Shown: positions 1 to 10,744 of the stretch, one piece after another
Layout of the letters: each line of letters starts with the position of its first letter
Position numbering within the stretch: position 1 is the stretch's first letter
NCBI RefSeq assembly: GCF_027579695.1
Contig: NC_083587.1
Span: forward strand, 50,681,021 to 50,745,020
Direction: 5' to 3'
Source: Neoarius graeffei
Taxonomy: Eukaryota > Chordata > Actinopteri > Siluriformes > Ariidae
Length of the DNA: 64,000 nt
The notes under the pieces: generated by a model
Databases searched by the model: none
What the model saw: only the letters and a program-made list of their open reading frames with translations
Told to the model about the DNA's origin: nothing
Program-made: the position numbers and the translations under genes

Positions 1-498
1 GGTTCTCTAATCAGCCGACAGCAGCACAGAGCATAAAATCACGCAAATGCAAATCAAGAGCTTCAATTAATGTTCACTTCAAACATGGGAGAAATTGTGA
101 TCTCAAAGTGTGACTTTCTTTCACTGTGGCATGGGTGTTGGTTTGAGCCAGATGAGTATTTTTGGTTTGAGTATTTCAGAAACTGCTGATCTCCTGGGGT
201 TTTCACACACAACAGTCTGTAGAGTTTACACAGGATGGTGCGAAAAACAAAAAACATCGAATGAGTGATAGTTCTGTGGGTGGAAACAAACGCCTTGTTG
301 ATAACAGAGGAAAATGGTCAGATAGGGTCGAGCTTTTTTTTTTGCCAAGAAGGATATAGTAACTCTTTACAACCGTGGTGAGCAGAAAAGCATCTCAGCA
401 TGCAACAGCAGAACACCACACTGGGTTCCAGTCCTGCAGCCAAGAACAGGAATCTTAGAATCAAGAACAAGTTCCTATTAAAGTGGCCAGTGAGTGTA
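1..498 (+). pseudogene. Tc1-like element relic (family 1), cut by window edge
   Basis: The sequence matches the first part of the Tc1-type element at 6282-7206: a degenerate transposase N-terminal region (the HTH stretch around 160-235 corresponds to ISETADLLGFS-like coding), then a jump to the 3' end. It closes near 478-498 with the terminal repeat attaaagtggccagtgagtg and a TA. No frame is open through it, and the catalytic DDE part is missing, so it is an internally deleted, dead copy. The left end lies outside the window. Confidence 0.75.
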
Positions 499-529
499 CA
501 TCTTCAGCATTACATAAACTACCACAGCC

Positions 530-1720
530 CCACCCCCTCTATGCGCGTACTTGTGACAATTTGTAGCTACAACTTGTCGAAATTTTCTTTCAGCTCCAAT
601 CTACAGAATATGCATAAATTTTACAAACTGTAGCTGTAATTTGTTGATTTTTTTTCAGCCCCACTCTATGTGCGTAGTTTTTATAAATTGTAGCTACAAA
701 TTATTTTTTCCCGACCCAATCTATGTGCATAGTTTTGATAATTTGCATCTACGATTTGTAGAAATTTTCTTTCAGCCCCACCCTATGTGTAGTTTTGACA
801 CGTTATGGCTAAATTTATAGGTTTTTTTTTCCCCAAACCTGATCTGTGTGCATAGTTTTAACAATTTTTAGCTACAACTTGTATAATTTATTTTCAGTCT
901 CACTCTATGTACATAGTTTTAAAAATGTGTAGCTACTATTTGTAGAAATTTTCTTTCAGCTCCATCCTATGTGTAGTTTTGACACATTATAGCTACAACT
1001 TGTAGATTTTTTTCCAGACCTGATCTGTGTGCATGCTTTTTTTACAATTTGCAGCTACAACTTATCAAATTTATTTCTAATCTCACTCTATGTATGTAGT
1101 TTTAAAAATTTGTAGTTACAACCTGTAGAAATTTTCTTTCAGCTCCAATCTATGTGCATTGTTTTTACAAGCTATAGCTACAATTTGTAGAATTTTTCCA
1201 ACCCAATCTGCATGGATTTTTTTTTATTTGCAGCTCTAACTTGTTCATTTTTCTGCCCCAATCTATGTACATAGTTTTAAAAATTTGTAGCTACAACTTG
1301 TACAAATTTTCTTTCAGCTCCATCTTATGTGTAGTTTTGACACATTATCGCTACAACTTGTAGATTTTTTTTTCAGACCTGATCTGTGTGCATAGTTTTA
1401 ACAATTTGCAGCTACAACTTATAGAATTTATTTCTAATCTCATGCTATGTACATAGTTTTAAAAATTTGTAGCTACAACTTGTACAAATTTTCTTTCAGC
1501 TCCACTCTGTGCAGTTTTGACAAATTTTAGCTACAACTTGTAGAATTTTTTTCTCCCCACTCTGTGTATATTTTTTCATTTGTAGCTACGACATATGCAT
1601 TTTTCTGCCCCAATCTGTGTGCACAGTTTTGACAATTTGTAGGTACAACTTGTAGAATTTTAAGGCCCACTATATATGTGTGTAGTTTTAACAATTTTTA
1701 AAAATTGTTTTAGTTTGATT
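530..1720. repeat. AT-rich minisatellite with about 60-bp monomers and 180-bp higher-order period
   Basis: Diverged monomers of about 60 bp each contain a variant of tatgtgcatagttttgac followed by ttgtagctacaacttgtag. A distinctive ctttcagc monomer junction recurs with cag at 591, 773, 957, 1140, 1315 and 1497, giving spacings of 182, 184, 183, 175 and 182. This indicates a three-monomer higher-order unit. No coding potential was seen. Confidence 0.85.
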
Positions 1721-2256
1721 TGACAAAGTTCTAGTATTAGTGTCAAAACTTCTTACAAGTTCGCTTGTGACTTACAATGAGATATAGTATAACACACTAT
1801 CAAAAATACTTAACACCAAGATATTTTATGCTAGGGTTGTTTTTTTTTTTGGAGTTTTTTAACATAAAGTCAAACTACGCTGAACAATTTGTATCTTACA
1901 AATAAAACGTAACATCGCTGCAGGGAAGTGTGAGGCATTTTCATTCCTTTTTAAAGGTAGACCGCCTTTCAGATTTTTCAAGTGTAGGTCATAAAAAGAA
2001 TTTTCCCTGACACCCAATTATTTTTTGTTTAGTAGACCAAAAGCTACTGAATTTGAATCACAGACTTCCAATTTTATTAGTTTATTTTTTTAACCAAACA
2101 ATTAATGAATTTAAGGCCATGTGGCCCTAAATTCTCCGCTATTTTTTTCCTGCTTCACCGTGACCCAATTCAATATATTACCTCATGCGTCACGTGGTGG
2201 GCTTTCCCTGTTCGTGCAAGGCATTGTGGGATACAAATTTGAAACAGGAGAGAAAA

Positions 2257-2403
2257 ATGGAGGGCGTGAGTGTGCGAATGAAACGTGAAAGACCGACTAC
2301 AGTAACGGAAAGCGAGAAGAAAAGACGTTATGTTCTATACGAAGGAAAGGAAACGCAGGACCAAACTAATAAATATCGGCGCTCAGCGAGCACCTCGGCG
2401 TGA
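2257..2403 (+). pseudogene. Exon-like ORF fragment inside TIR element copy 1
   Basis: A reading frame starting at a Met (MEGVSVRMKRERPTTV...) runs to a stop at 2403. The other copy, on the minus strand near 40.4-40.55 kb, preserves a related start (MADMSVRMKCQRPTTV). Shared protein sequence in two diverged copies suggests a real ancestral coding segment, basic and low in hydrophobics. I do not recognise a domain with certainty. It is too short to act as a transposase. Confidence 0.35.
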
Positions 2404-2463
2404 TCAGCTGTTCGTTTAGCGACAGAATGATGGAACTGTCAGTGCACCGTCAAGATAAACCTG

Positions 2464-2525
2464 TAGATGGCAGTAATACAACACTGTGGACGCCAGCTGC
2501 CGTAAAACCCAAAAGAAGAAGAAGG
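2464..2525 (+). mobile_element. Short retroposon 3' tail with (AAG)n end
   Basis: The segment runs from gtagatggcagtaat to a run of aagaagaag and is flanked by taaacctg at 2456-2463 and 2526-2533, a likely TSD. The same module (gtaggtggcggtaatg then ccctaaagaagaag) is found on the minus strand at 26578-26732 and 63277-63444. It is read as a severely 5'-truncated retroposon. Confidence 0.55.
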
Positions 2526-2707
2526 TAAACCTGCGCATGCGCACACGGACTTCCTCTGTCTGCTTGACTGCGCAAAGCGAGCGATTTCATGCACGTTATT
2601 TGCTCAGGAATCCCTCAAATTAAATAACTTCCCAGCCACAGAATGGCCTGAAATTTTGTGAGATATTACAGAAATAAATATAAATCGAAAGGCCGTCTCG
2701 CTTTCAA

Positions 2708-3095
2708 CTGATGTTTTGTTTTAGGGCCGGTTGAGAAAATTGCATGAAAGTTACTTAATATTGTGTGTATACAGTTATTTGCTTTGATTTTTTTTTTTTA
2801 TTCAAATACAAAATTGTATGTTTGTTCCATCTGTAATAAATGGAAATAAATGTAGGTGTGCAAGTGCCACATTTGCTCCATTTCTGGGTCGCCTATGGTT
2901 ATATAAAGACTTACCGTACAAGAGAAAGAAAAGCTGAGAGAGAGAGAGTAGCGTGTAAAGATCAAGCAGGGTCCTGCTGCTGCCATTAATTATGATCCTA
3001 TTGTGTCACACAGGAGCTAATAAGAATGATGTAAAGCACCCCAGTGGCATCATAATCAGCCCTGTGAAGTACCTACAACCTGGTGTGACACAGTA

Positions 3096-3131
<36 letters not shown>

Positions 3132-4085
3132 CGTGTGTGGAGTCCATCCTTTAAAGGCCTGAGTGGGTGCGATGATTTAACCCAACATAATTATATAATC
3201 GATGGTGAGAAATGCTTGTGTATCGATTGGCACGCTCTGTGTCAATGTGGGAGCAGGAGCTTTTAACAGAACACACACACACACACACACACACACATCC
3301 ACCCCCATACAAACGCTCTGGTAATGGCTAATAGATCAACAAACTGAAAAATATACATCAGTCCTTTCCTTGAGCTTTCAAGGTTGCATTAGGACTTATA
3401 TAAGATCCCCGCTTTCCATTTCCGACCGCCCTAACCGTTATATTTTAATTCCGCTTTGTGCATGAAAGCATCTTCTGAACATTTTGTAATTTTTCACACT
3501 TCAGTTCTACATGTAATTGTGTGTTTAAAAAGCAAAGATAGAGAATCTAAATCGGTAAAATCCACCCACGTTCTCCTTATGTGACTCATTTTTTTTTTTC
3601 AAGTGCATTATAGTGGTTATCTCCCAGCATATTTGGAGATCAGGATAAGTGGATTTAGATTCTTTTTTTTTTTTCCCCCCCGACTGGTCGATTTTCACTC
3701 CACACAGCGCCCACAATAGAGAATTTCTAATAAATAATTAATCTGCAAAAGCTAATGTGATTATATGGTTTTTTTTATAGTGCTTAGAGACCAATGTGTA
3801 TTGAGAGTATAAAAAATTGATTAAATGTTGAGGTCTGTTGTTAGAAATATGAATGAAGGGCTTACAGGTAAGCTTTCCTTGTTCGTTTCTTAAAATCATC
3901 AGATAATCTATATAATGTATCAGAAATAAGGCTGGATTTGGTCAAATTAGTATATCGTCAAGACTATTATTAGACCATTAATGTCGGATTGTAATGAACT
4001 AACATTGCTATGCTCGAAATGCATGTGTTTTTATAAGGAAATATGTCTCGCTCTTGATATTTATGGTTGATGTAAATAAAATTGC
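2708..4085. other. Unique AT-rich sequence, no gene seen
   Basis: The stretch holds a (TG)n microsatellite at 3101-3127 and an (AC)n tract at 3270-3297. The remaining sequence has short random ORFs only, and no repeat partner was found in the window. Confidence 0.6.
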
Positions 4086-4335
4086 TTAACCCCTTCAATT
4101 CCCTTGGACGAGTCACGTACAGTACGTCATGAAATCTTTTACCGCTGTGCCTTATGACGGAAGAATGTTTTAGGCATTGACTGTAATTCATATGTGCCAC
4201 TGTGAAGTAAAAGTAACGTGCCATGTAAGGTACATAAAAGGAGGTGTTTATATGACGAGTCGCGTACGTCATAAGGCACAGCGGTAAAAGATTTCATGAC
4301 GTACGTGACTCGTCCAAGGGCACTGAAGGGGTTAA
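4086..4335. mobile_element. TTAA-flanked MITE (piggyBac-like ends)
   Basis: TTAA at 4086-4089 and 4332-4335 bounds a 250-bp element. Its ends start CCCCTTCA and form a long inverted repeat: cttggacgagtcacgta at the left and tacgtgactcgtccaag at the right, continuing through accgctgtgccttatgacg. TTAA duplication plus C-rich ends is the piggyBac-type signature. No ORF is present. Confidence 0.75.
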
Positions 4336-4668
4336 AATATCAAACTATATCATAACAAAACGTATAAAGTCAACCACACTTGTTTTGAGTTGAATTTTCG
4401 ACAAACAGAATCAGGACACAAAGGAGTCTTGATTTAAACCCTCAGCAATAAATCCAGATTCGACAAATATGCTAATTAGGAAGTCATATAAATATACAAT
4501 CCCCGCCACTTTTCCCTGTTAATCCACTGAAACAAGAGGACAAGGAATATTTTCATGTCTTGCATTTGCATATTGGTCCTGATATGCTCTTATAATATAC
4601 AGGATTACGATGCGATTACCCTTGTGTGTTACATTTTCTTGATAAATTTGTGGATTAATATCTTTACT
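4336..4668. other. Unique AT-rich spacer
   Basis: Nothing recognisable lies between the TTAA MITE and the Tc1 transposon. The last two bases before the transposon are part of its TA target. Confidence 0.5.
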
Positions 4669-4670
4669 TA

Positions 4671-4885
4671 CAACCCCGATTCCAAAAAAGTTGGGACAAA
4701 GTACAAATTGTAAATAAAAATGGAATGCAATAATTTACAAATCTCAAAAACTGATATTGTATTCACAATAGAACATAGACAACATATCAAATGTCGAAAG
4801 TGAGACATTTTGAAATTTCATGCCAAATATTGGCTCATTTGAAATTTCATGACAGCAACACATCTCAAAAAAGTTGGGACAGGGG
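4671..4885 (+). repeat. Left IR/DR terminal repeat of the Tc1 element
   Basis: The outer direct repeat (gattccaaaaaagttgggac) and the inner direct repeat (catctcaaaaaagttgggac) are separated by about 180 bp of sequence mirrored at the right end. Confidence 0.85.
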
Positions 4886-5032
4886 CAATAAGAGGCTGGA
4901 AAAGTTAAAGGTACAAAAAAGGAACAGCTGGAGGACCAAATTGCAACTCATTAGGTCAATTGGCAATAGGTCATTAACATGACTGGGTATAAAAAGAGCA
5001 TCTTGGAGTGGCAGCGGCTCTCAGAAGTAAAG

Positions 5033-6106
5033 ATGGGAAGAGGATCACCAATCCCCCTAATTCTGCGCCGACAAATAGTGGAGCAATATCAGAAAGGAGT
5101 TCGACAGTGTAAAATTGCAAAGAGTTTGAACATATCATCATCTACAGTGCATAATATCATCAAAAGATTCAGAGAATCTGGAAGAATCTCTGTGCGTAAG
5201 GGTCAAGGCCGGAAAACCATACTGGGTGCCCGTGATCTTCGGGCCCTTAGACGGCACTGCATCACATACAGGCATGCTTCTGTATTGGAAATCACAAAAT
5301 GGGCTCAGGAATATTTCCAGAGAACATTATCTGTGAACACAATTCACCGTGCCATCTGCCGTTGCCAGCTAAAACGCTATAGTTCAAAGAAGAAGCCGTA
5401 TCTAAACATGATCCAGAAGCGCAGACGTCTTCTCTGGGCCAAGGCTCATTTAAAATGGACTGTGGCAAAGTGGAAAACTGTTCTGTGGTCAGACGAATCA
5501 AAATTTGAAGTTCTTTACGGAAATCAGGGACGCCGTGTCATTCGGACTAAAGAGGAGAAGGACGACCCAAGTTGTTATCAGCGCTCAGTTCAGAAGCCTG
5601 CATCTCTGATGGTATGGGGTTGCATTAGTGCGTGTGGCATGGGCAGCTTACACATCTGGAAAGACACCATCAATGCTGAAAGGTATATCCAGGTTCTAGA
5701 GCAACATATGCTCCCATCCAGACGACGTCTCTTTCAGGGAAGACCTTGCATTTTCCAACATGACAATGCCAAACCACATACTGCATCAATTACAGCATCA
5801 TGGCTGCGTAGAAGAAGGGTCCGGGTACTGAACTGGCCAGCCTGCAGTCCAGATCTTTCACCCATAGAAAACATTTGGCGCATCATAAAACGGAAGATAC
5901 GACAAAAAAGACCTAAGACAGTTGAGCAACTAGAATCCTACATTAGACAAGAATGGGTTAACATTCCTATCCCTAAACTTGAGCAACTTGTCTCCTCAGT
6001 CCCCAGACGTTTACAGACTGTTGTAAAGAGAAAAGGGGATGTCTCACAGTGGGAAACATGGCCTTGTCACAACTTTTTTGAGATGTGTTGTTGTCATGAA
6101 ATTTAA
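5033..6106 (+). CDS. Tc1-like transposase (DD34E), intact
   Basis: It encodes a 357-residue cut-and-paste DNA transposase that would bind the element's terminal repeats and excise and insert it at TA sites in the nucleus. The frame is open from 4979, but the Met at 5033 ([13 protein letters not shown]) begins the conserved part and gives a length close to the roughly 340 residues usual in the family. Residues 10-50 form the first HTH ([20 protein letters not shown]). A basic GQGRK linker at 58-61 takes the place of the usual GRPRK AT-hook-like motif. A second HTH spans about 65-125. The catalytic triad is visible as D154 (LWSDES), D244 (FQHDN) and E279 (SPIEN), with 34 residues between the last two. 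The C-terminus reads into the right terminal repeat. No stop or frameshift was seen, so activity is possible but unproven. Confidence 0.9.
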   Translation: MGRGSPIPLILRRQIVEQYQKGVRQCKIAKSLNISSSTVHNIIKRFRESGRISVRKGQGRKTILGARDLRALRRHCITYRHASVLEITKWAQEYFQRTLSVNTIHRAICRCQLKRYSSKKKPYLNMIQKRRRLLWAKAHLKWTVAKWKTVLWSDESKFEVLYGNQGRRVIRTKEEKDDPSCYQRSVQKPASLMVWGCISACGMGSLHIWKDTINAERYIQVLEQHMLPSRRRLFQGRPCIFQHDNAKPHTASITASWLRRRRVRVLNWPACSPDLSPIENIWRIIKRKIRQKRPKTVEQLESYIRQEWVNIPIPKLEQLVSSVPRRLQTVVKRKGDVSQWETWPCHNFFEMCCCHEI

Positions 6107-6276
6107 AATCACCTCATTTTTTCTTTAAATGATACATTTTCTCAGTTTAAACGTTTGATATGTCATCTATGTTCTATTCTGAATAAAATATGGAATTTTG
6201 AAACTTCCGCATCATTGCATTCCGTTTTTATTTACAATTTGTACTTTGTCCCAACTTTTTTGGAATCGGGGTTGTA
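6066..6276 (-). repeat. Right IR/DR terminal repeat of the Tc1 element
   Basis: It mirrors the left terminus: an inner motif cacaacttttttgagatgtg and an outer motif gtcccaacttttttggaatc, ending in ggggttgta. The last codons of the transposase overlap its inner motif. Confidence 0.85.
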
Positions 6277-6281
6277 TAAAG

Positions 6282-7206
6282 TACACACACCGGTCGCTTT
6301 ATTGGGAACACCCGTACACCTGCAGTTTTATGCAGTTCTCTAATCAGCCAGTCCCCTGATGCATCAAATCATGTAGTTACAAATCAAGAGCTTCAGTTAA
6401 GGTTCACTTCAAACATCAGAATGGGAAAAATTGTCATCTCAAAGTGTGACTTACTTTCACTGTGGCATGGGTGATGGCTCAAAACCCATTTTTCTTGTTT
6501 TTTGATTTGAGTGTTTCAGAAACTGCTGATCTCCTGGGGTTTTCACACACAACAGTCTGTAGAGTTTACACAGATAGGATGGTGCGACGGTGGTGTAGTG
6601 GTTAGCACTGTCACCTCACAGCAAGAAGGTCCGGGTTCGAGCCCCGTGGCCGGCGAGGGCCTTTCTGTGTGGAGTTTGCATGTTCTCCCCGTGTCCGCGT
6701 GGGTTTCCTCCGGGTGCTCCGGTTTCCCCCACAGCCCAAAGACATGCAGGTTAGGTTAACTGGTGACTCTAAATTGACCGTAGGTGTGAATGTGAGTGTG
6801 AATGGTTGTCTGTGTCTATGTGTCAGCCCTGTGATGACCTGGCGACTTGTCCAGGGTGTACCCCGCCTTTCGCCCGTAGTCAGCTGGGATAGGCTCCAGC
6901 TTGCCTGCGACCCTGTAGAAGGATAAAGCAGCTAGAGATGATGAGATGAGATGAGAATGGTGCGAAAAATAAACAAACAAAAAAATCGCGTGATCGATAG
7001 TCAGGTCAGAGGAAAATGGTCAGATAGCTTTGAGCTTTTTCGACAGGAAGGATATAGTAACTCATAGCAACTCTTTACCACCGTGGTGAGCAGAAAAGCA
7101 ACTCAGCATGCAACAGCAGAAGACCACACTGGCTTCCAGTCCTGCAGCCAAGAACAGGAATCTTAGAATCAAGCACAAGTTTCTATTAAAGTGGCCGGTC
7201 AATGTA
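6282..7206 (+). mobile_element. Internally deleted Tc1-family element (family 1), split by a SINE
   Basis: It starts with TACACACACCGGTCGCTTTA and ends with taaagtggccggtcaatgta, imperfect inverted ends with TA at each side. The interior keeps only the decayed N-terminal transposase region (HTH-like stretch around 6515-6575) and a short distal segment. The DDE core is absent. A SINE sits at 6588-6956. The same deleted form appears at 1-498, and a longer reverse-strand relic is at 57390-57850. Confidence 0.8.
6588..6956 (+). mobile_element. tRNA-derived SINE, copy 1
   Basis: The head has pol III promoter-like boxes (gtagtggttagc and ggttcgagcc). The body is the DANA/Mermaid-like segment (tttgcatgttctccccgtgt ... 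cccaaagacatgcagg), and the tail is ggataaagcagctagagatg followed by (atgag)n. It is flanked by a 9-bp TSD atggtgcga at 6579-6587 and 6957-6965, inside a Tc1-family relic. Confidence 0.93.
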
Positions 7207-7990
7207 TATGTTTGCGTTTGTGGAATGCATGCAAACAACAACATTTGTATTGTAACAGCAGCTGTGATTACGGTTTCAGGATGCTGTGTCTCTCCCGATG
7301 TGTTTATATGAGAGAGAAAAAGAGAAAGACACACTTGTGACCTCTCCAGGGAGGTGTGACGGGACATGGAGTGCAGCCTTGCTGTAGGTACACGAAACAG
7401 GATGACAGAGTGTGTCTGCTTGCCTAGACAGCGCCATCCATCCTCGGATGTGTGTGCGCGTGTGCACAGAGAGGGATGTTATACTATCTTCATACCACCA
7501 CCTCTCTCTCCCTTTCACTTCCTACAGTAGGTCGTTCTTTACAGCTGCCATTGCTGTTCATGCTAGGAAGTGATAGAAGCAACATGAGGATGCACCCTGT
7601 CCTGTGAAACTCTGTGAATACTGTATCGGGGGTTGGGTGGAGGGTGGAGTGTGGCGCTCCATAGCGTGTGTGTTATGTTCTATAGGAGAGAGAGAGATGA
7701 TGGGTGCCACCATCTGTCCGGGCTCTGTGAATGGTACCGCATTAGGTTGGTATAATGCTCTCGTAAACTTTACACGCCAGAGGTCGTCATGGCTTATTGA
7801 GAATCGTGAAAATTTACAAGAGATGAACTCAATCACAGCTATTGATGAGCAAAAGAGTCACCAGCAGTCTCACCAAAAGACATTACAATTTAATAGTTTT
7901 TCATTTTCGAGCCCTCTGCTGCCTACGAGACAAATTGCAATTGTAAATGCAGTTAAAAACACTGGCGAGTCTCCGCCCATCTAATGAAAC
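7207..7990. other. Unique sequence, no gene seen
   Basis: The stretch contains short GT- and GA-rich tracts. The 126-codon frame at 7604-7984 lacks any recognisable motif, spans low-complexity sequence, and is judged random. Confidence 0.5.
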
Positions 7991-8522
7991 TACACTACTG
8001 TTCAAAAGTTTGGGGTCACCCAGATAATTTTGTGTTTTTCATGAAAAGTCACCCTTTTATTTACCACCATAAGTTGTAAAATGAATAGAAAATATAGTCG
8101 AGACATTTTTCTGGCCATTTTGAGCATTTAATCGCCCCCACAAATGTGATGCTCCAGAAACTCAATCTGCTCAAAGGAAGGTCAGTTTTATAGCTTCTCT
8201 AAAGAGCTCAACTGTTTTCAGCTGTGCTAACATGATTGTACAAGGGTTTTCTAATCATCCATTAGCCTTCTGAGGCAATGAGCAAACACATTGTACCATT
8301 AGAACACTGGAGTGAGAGTTGCTGGAAATGGGCCTCTATACACCTATGGAGATATTGCACCAAAAACCAGACATTTGCAGCTAGAATAGTCATTTACCAC
8401 ATTAGCAATGTATAGAGTGGATTTCTGATTAGTTTAAAGTGATCTTCATTGAAAAGAACAGTGCTTTTCTTTCAAAAATAAGGACATTTCAAAGTGACCC
8501 CAAACTTTTGAACGGTAGTGTA
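7991..8522. mobile_element. Tc1/mariner-type MITE, copy 1
   Basis: TA-bounded, about 530 bp, with inverted ends tacactactgttcaaaagtt and aacttttgaacggtagtgta that continue with tggggtcac/gtgacccca. No transposase ORF is present. A near-identical copy lies at 37810-38333. Confidence 0.85.
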
Positions 8523-9189
8523 CATATGCTTGATAAGATTTGGGAACTTTGGGGCTTCCGGAGAAGGTTTATAAAGATATACAGTACAGGTACCACTGAC
8601 ATTGAGAATGGCAAATAGTCTAGAGCAGGGGTTCTCAACCTTTTCTGCTTCGAGGCCCACCTATTCATACTTGTAACGAGTCGGGGCCCATTAAAAAAGA
8701 TCCCCAATTATTTTGGCTCATCTATTCTATTAGAATCTAATAGTCTATTGTAAAGTGTATTAATGGGATGCAACGTCACTCCCTGTTACAGATGGGAGCC
8801 CAGGAATTAAATAAATGCAATCAAAACAAACTGTTTTTAATTGTAAGTATTGTATTTAAAACTGTATGGATGTACCAGAAGGCAACATAAAACCATGCAT
8901 GCAGGTCATTCTCAGCCAAAAGGGATTAATGATCCAAAAGTGGAGTCTGGTCCATTAACACAAGAACTTTATTGCCATGTTTGTGTTCAGCAAGCAAGTT
9001 TTTAAAACCAAGAAGTACGCTCAAAAGAAGTGGATATAGAAACCACTCAATGGGATTAGATCCTTACACGTCACAAAACATCTCAAACTACCTGGTGCTG
9101 CAGACATCGTTCTACACAGAAAAAACAGATGAAAACCTGAAAGAGCGTGGAGGAGGACAACTTTTTATATGTGGCTGGGTTAAAGATCT

Positions 9190-9550
9190 GGGGATCAGGA
9201 CACTACAAGATAGATGGCGGTAGATGGATCTAAGTGCAGGAAGAGTGTTTATTCGCAGGCGTGATATTTACAAAAAACAAAACACAAACGAAAGCAAAGT
9301 AGACTCATAAAGCAGAGTATTTAAACAGCATTAAAAACATGGCTTGAAACAAACGTGACAGTGATAATGATAATGCTTCACAAAGCTTCTGTGAAAACAG
9401 CGTCCCTATATGCGTGTGCTGATTGCACTCAAATCGGTATCAGGTGTTTCCCATAATGACCGGGTCCCAAGAGCGCGCACAACACACTCCGCGAGCACGT
9501 GCGGCCGCTCGAGCCGCACCAGGCTCAAGCGTGCAAAGGTGTGACAGTCA
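9190..9550. repeat. Dispersed repeat segment, possible solo-LTR-like, within the hAT
   Basis: The segment around gatggatctaagtgcagga, followed by an A-rich region and ending near tgtgacag, resembles the unit at 33806-34207 (ggatgtaagtgcagaaga ... tgtgaca). The shared start and end suggest one family. Its class is uncertain and no TSD was found. Confidence 0.3.
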
Positions 9551-10232
9551 AGTGTTCCCCTGCTGTGTGACCACAACTTTTAGCTCACGTGTACGGTATA
9601 TTAGAGCCCTGCACTCCCGCGGGAGTCCCGCGGGACCTGACGCAAAGCAGTGCGGCGCGGGACAAATTTTGAAAGCTCATTGCAGGCGCGGGCGGGAGGG
9701 GGAGTGCACAATGCGGGAGCGGGCGGGAGAGGTGATAAGCTGCAGTCCCGCGAACTAAAAACGTGTTTAAAATAAAATTTATAAATTATTAATTTATGTC
9801 TATCATATATAATTTGTGCTGGATATTTTATTTGGCATTAATAAAAACATTTTAAGATGCCTAAATTTGCGGCTGTGGTCTAATCTCGCGTACGTTTCCG
9901 ATTCCTTTCCACTCTTCCATGTTTGAGATCTCCGATCATGGCAGAAGAGCAGAGCTCCTCTAGTGAAGCTCACAATGGGTATCTCTGTAAAGCCTCAGCT
10001 ACGCATGCCGCCTGGCAACGCGCACCCTCGCTACGTGCGCTAGGTGAAGGATCGGTCAGTGGAGAGCTCAGCTAAGCTCAGCATGTTTAATTCCCCAAGC
10101 CAATGACAAGAACTTTCGTGAGAAATAACGCGAACGTCTGCATCATGCGGGATTTGCGGGCGGGAGCAGGACAAAATATGGCAGGCGCGGGCAGGAGCGG
10201 GACTGAAAATCATAATTCTTTGTGGGAGCCGG

Positions 10233-10744
10233 CTAGCCTGGGAAATCCCATGCTGCTTTGCACAATCGTTCCGATCTGAAAAGACAGCATGGAAACTATG
10301 GTCTAAAGGCTCGCCTGAGTTAGGGAGCCAATCAGAGAGTGGGGAGGGGTGGAAAGACGGTGACGCGTACTACTCGACAAACGGAAGCTTGTAGTTTATT
10401 TGGGACTGTTTACGGATCACATTTAACATGGCGGCGAGCGATACGAACCAAACTTTCGATCAAGCTTTAGACACTGTTCTGAATAGTTTAGAGCGAAAGT
10501 TTGTTTTAAAAAAAAGAACAGCGTTTGGCGTTACAGTCTTTCGCCTCTTCGTCGCTCTAACTACGTCACCGGGTACAACTGCCATGATTGGCCATGGGCT
10601 ACGTATACGCCAAATGATAGACATTCGCAACGTCCAATAAACGGCCGTTGACAATCGTAAACCACACCTCCCCTACGAGAAATTCAATAGGCGGATTCCA
10701 GACCATATTTCACTTGTGATATGGTCTGGTGTTAACCAGACTAG
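10233..10744. mobile_element. Third-level nested TIR element
   Basis: Inverted ends ctagcctggg and accagactag, with a possible 7-bp duplication gagccgg/gagcagg, interrupt the GC-rich repeat of the surrounding element. A secondary inverted repeat (ccagaccatatttcac / gtgatatggtctgg) lies at the right end. Confidence 0.5.
10428..10640 (+). pseudogene. Exon-like ORF fragment within nested element
   Basis: The frame begins MAASDTNQTFDQALDTVL and continues NSLERKFVLKK before the sequence becomes unlike any protein I know. The first 34 residues look like a genuine soluble N-terminus, vaguely like the region before helicase motif I in transposon-borne RecQ-like proteins. That comparison is weak. The rest of the frame is probably non-coding. 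Confidence 0.25.

Larger units (their letters stand above)
1951..2707 (+). mobile_element. Non-autonomous TIR element, copy 1
   Basis: The ends are imperfect inverted repeats (tagaccgcctttcag on the left, gaaaggccgtctcgctttc on the right). The same unit occurs in the opposite orientation at 38645-40832, where two later insertions split it. It carries an exon-like ORF at 2257-2403 and a small retroposon tail at 2464-2525. No transposase domain is present, so it would depend on an unseen autonomous partner. The superfamily was not determined. Confidence 0.7.
4669..6276 (+). mobile_element. Complete Tc1-like transposon with IR/DR ends and intact transposase
   Basis: A 1.6-kb element is bounded by TA at both ends, with outer ends caaccccgattccaaaaaag and its exact inverse at the right. 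Each terminal region is about 210 bp and contains two copies of a transposase-site-like motif built on aaaaaagttgggaca: outer at about 4683-4702 and inner at about 4868-4884 on the left, mirrored at about 6066-6083 and 6247-6265 on the right. This is the IR/DR layout known from Sleeping Beauty-type fish elements. One open reading frame of 357 codons fills the interior. It lies 5 bp from another Tc1-family relic. Confidence 0.92.

Noticed and set aside
4791..4982. Small frame upstream of the transposase
   Set aside because: It lies in the left terminal repeat region and shows no protein-like features.
6588..6660. tRNA gene
   Set aside because: Pol III boxes are present but the sequence is the head of a SINE and does not fold as a canonical tRNA with an anticodon arm that I can support.
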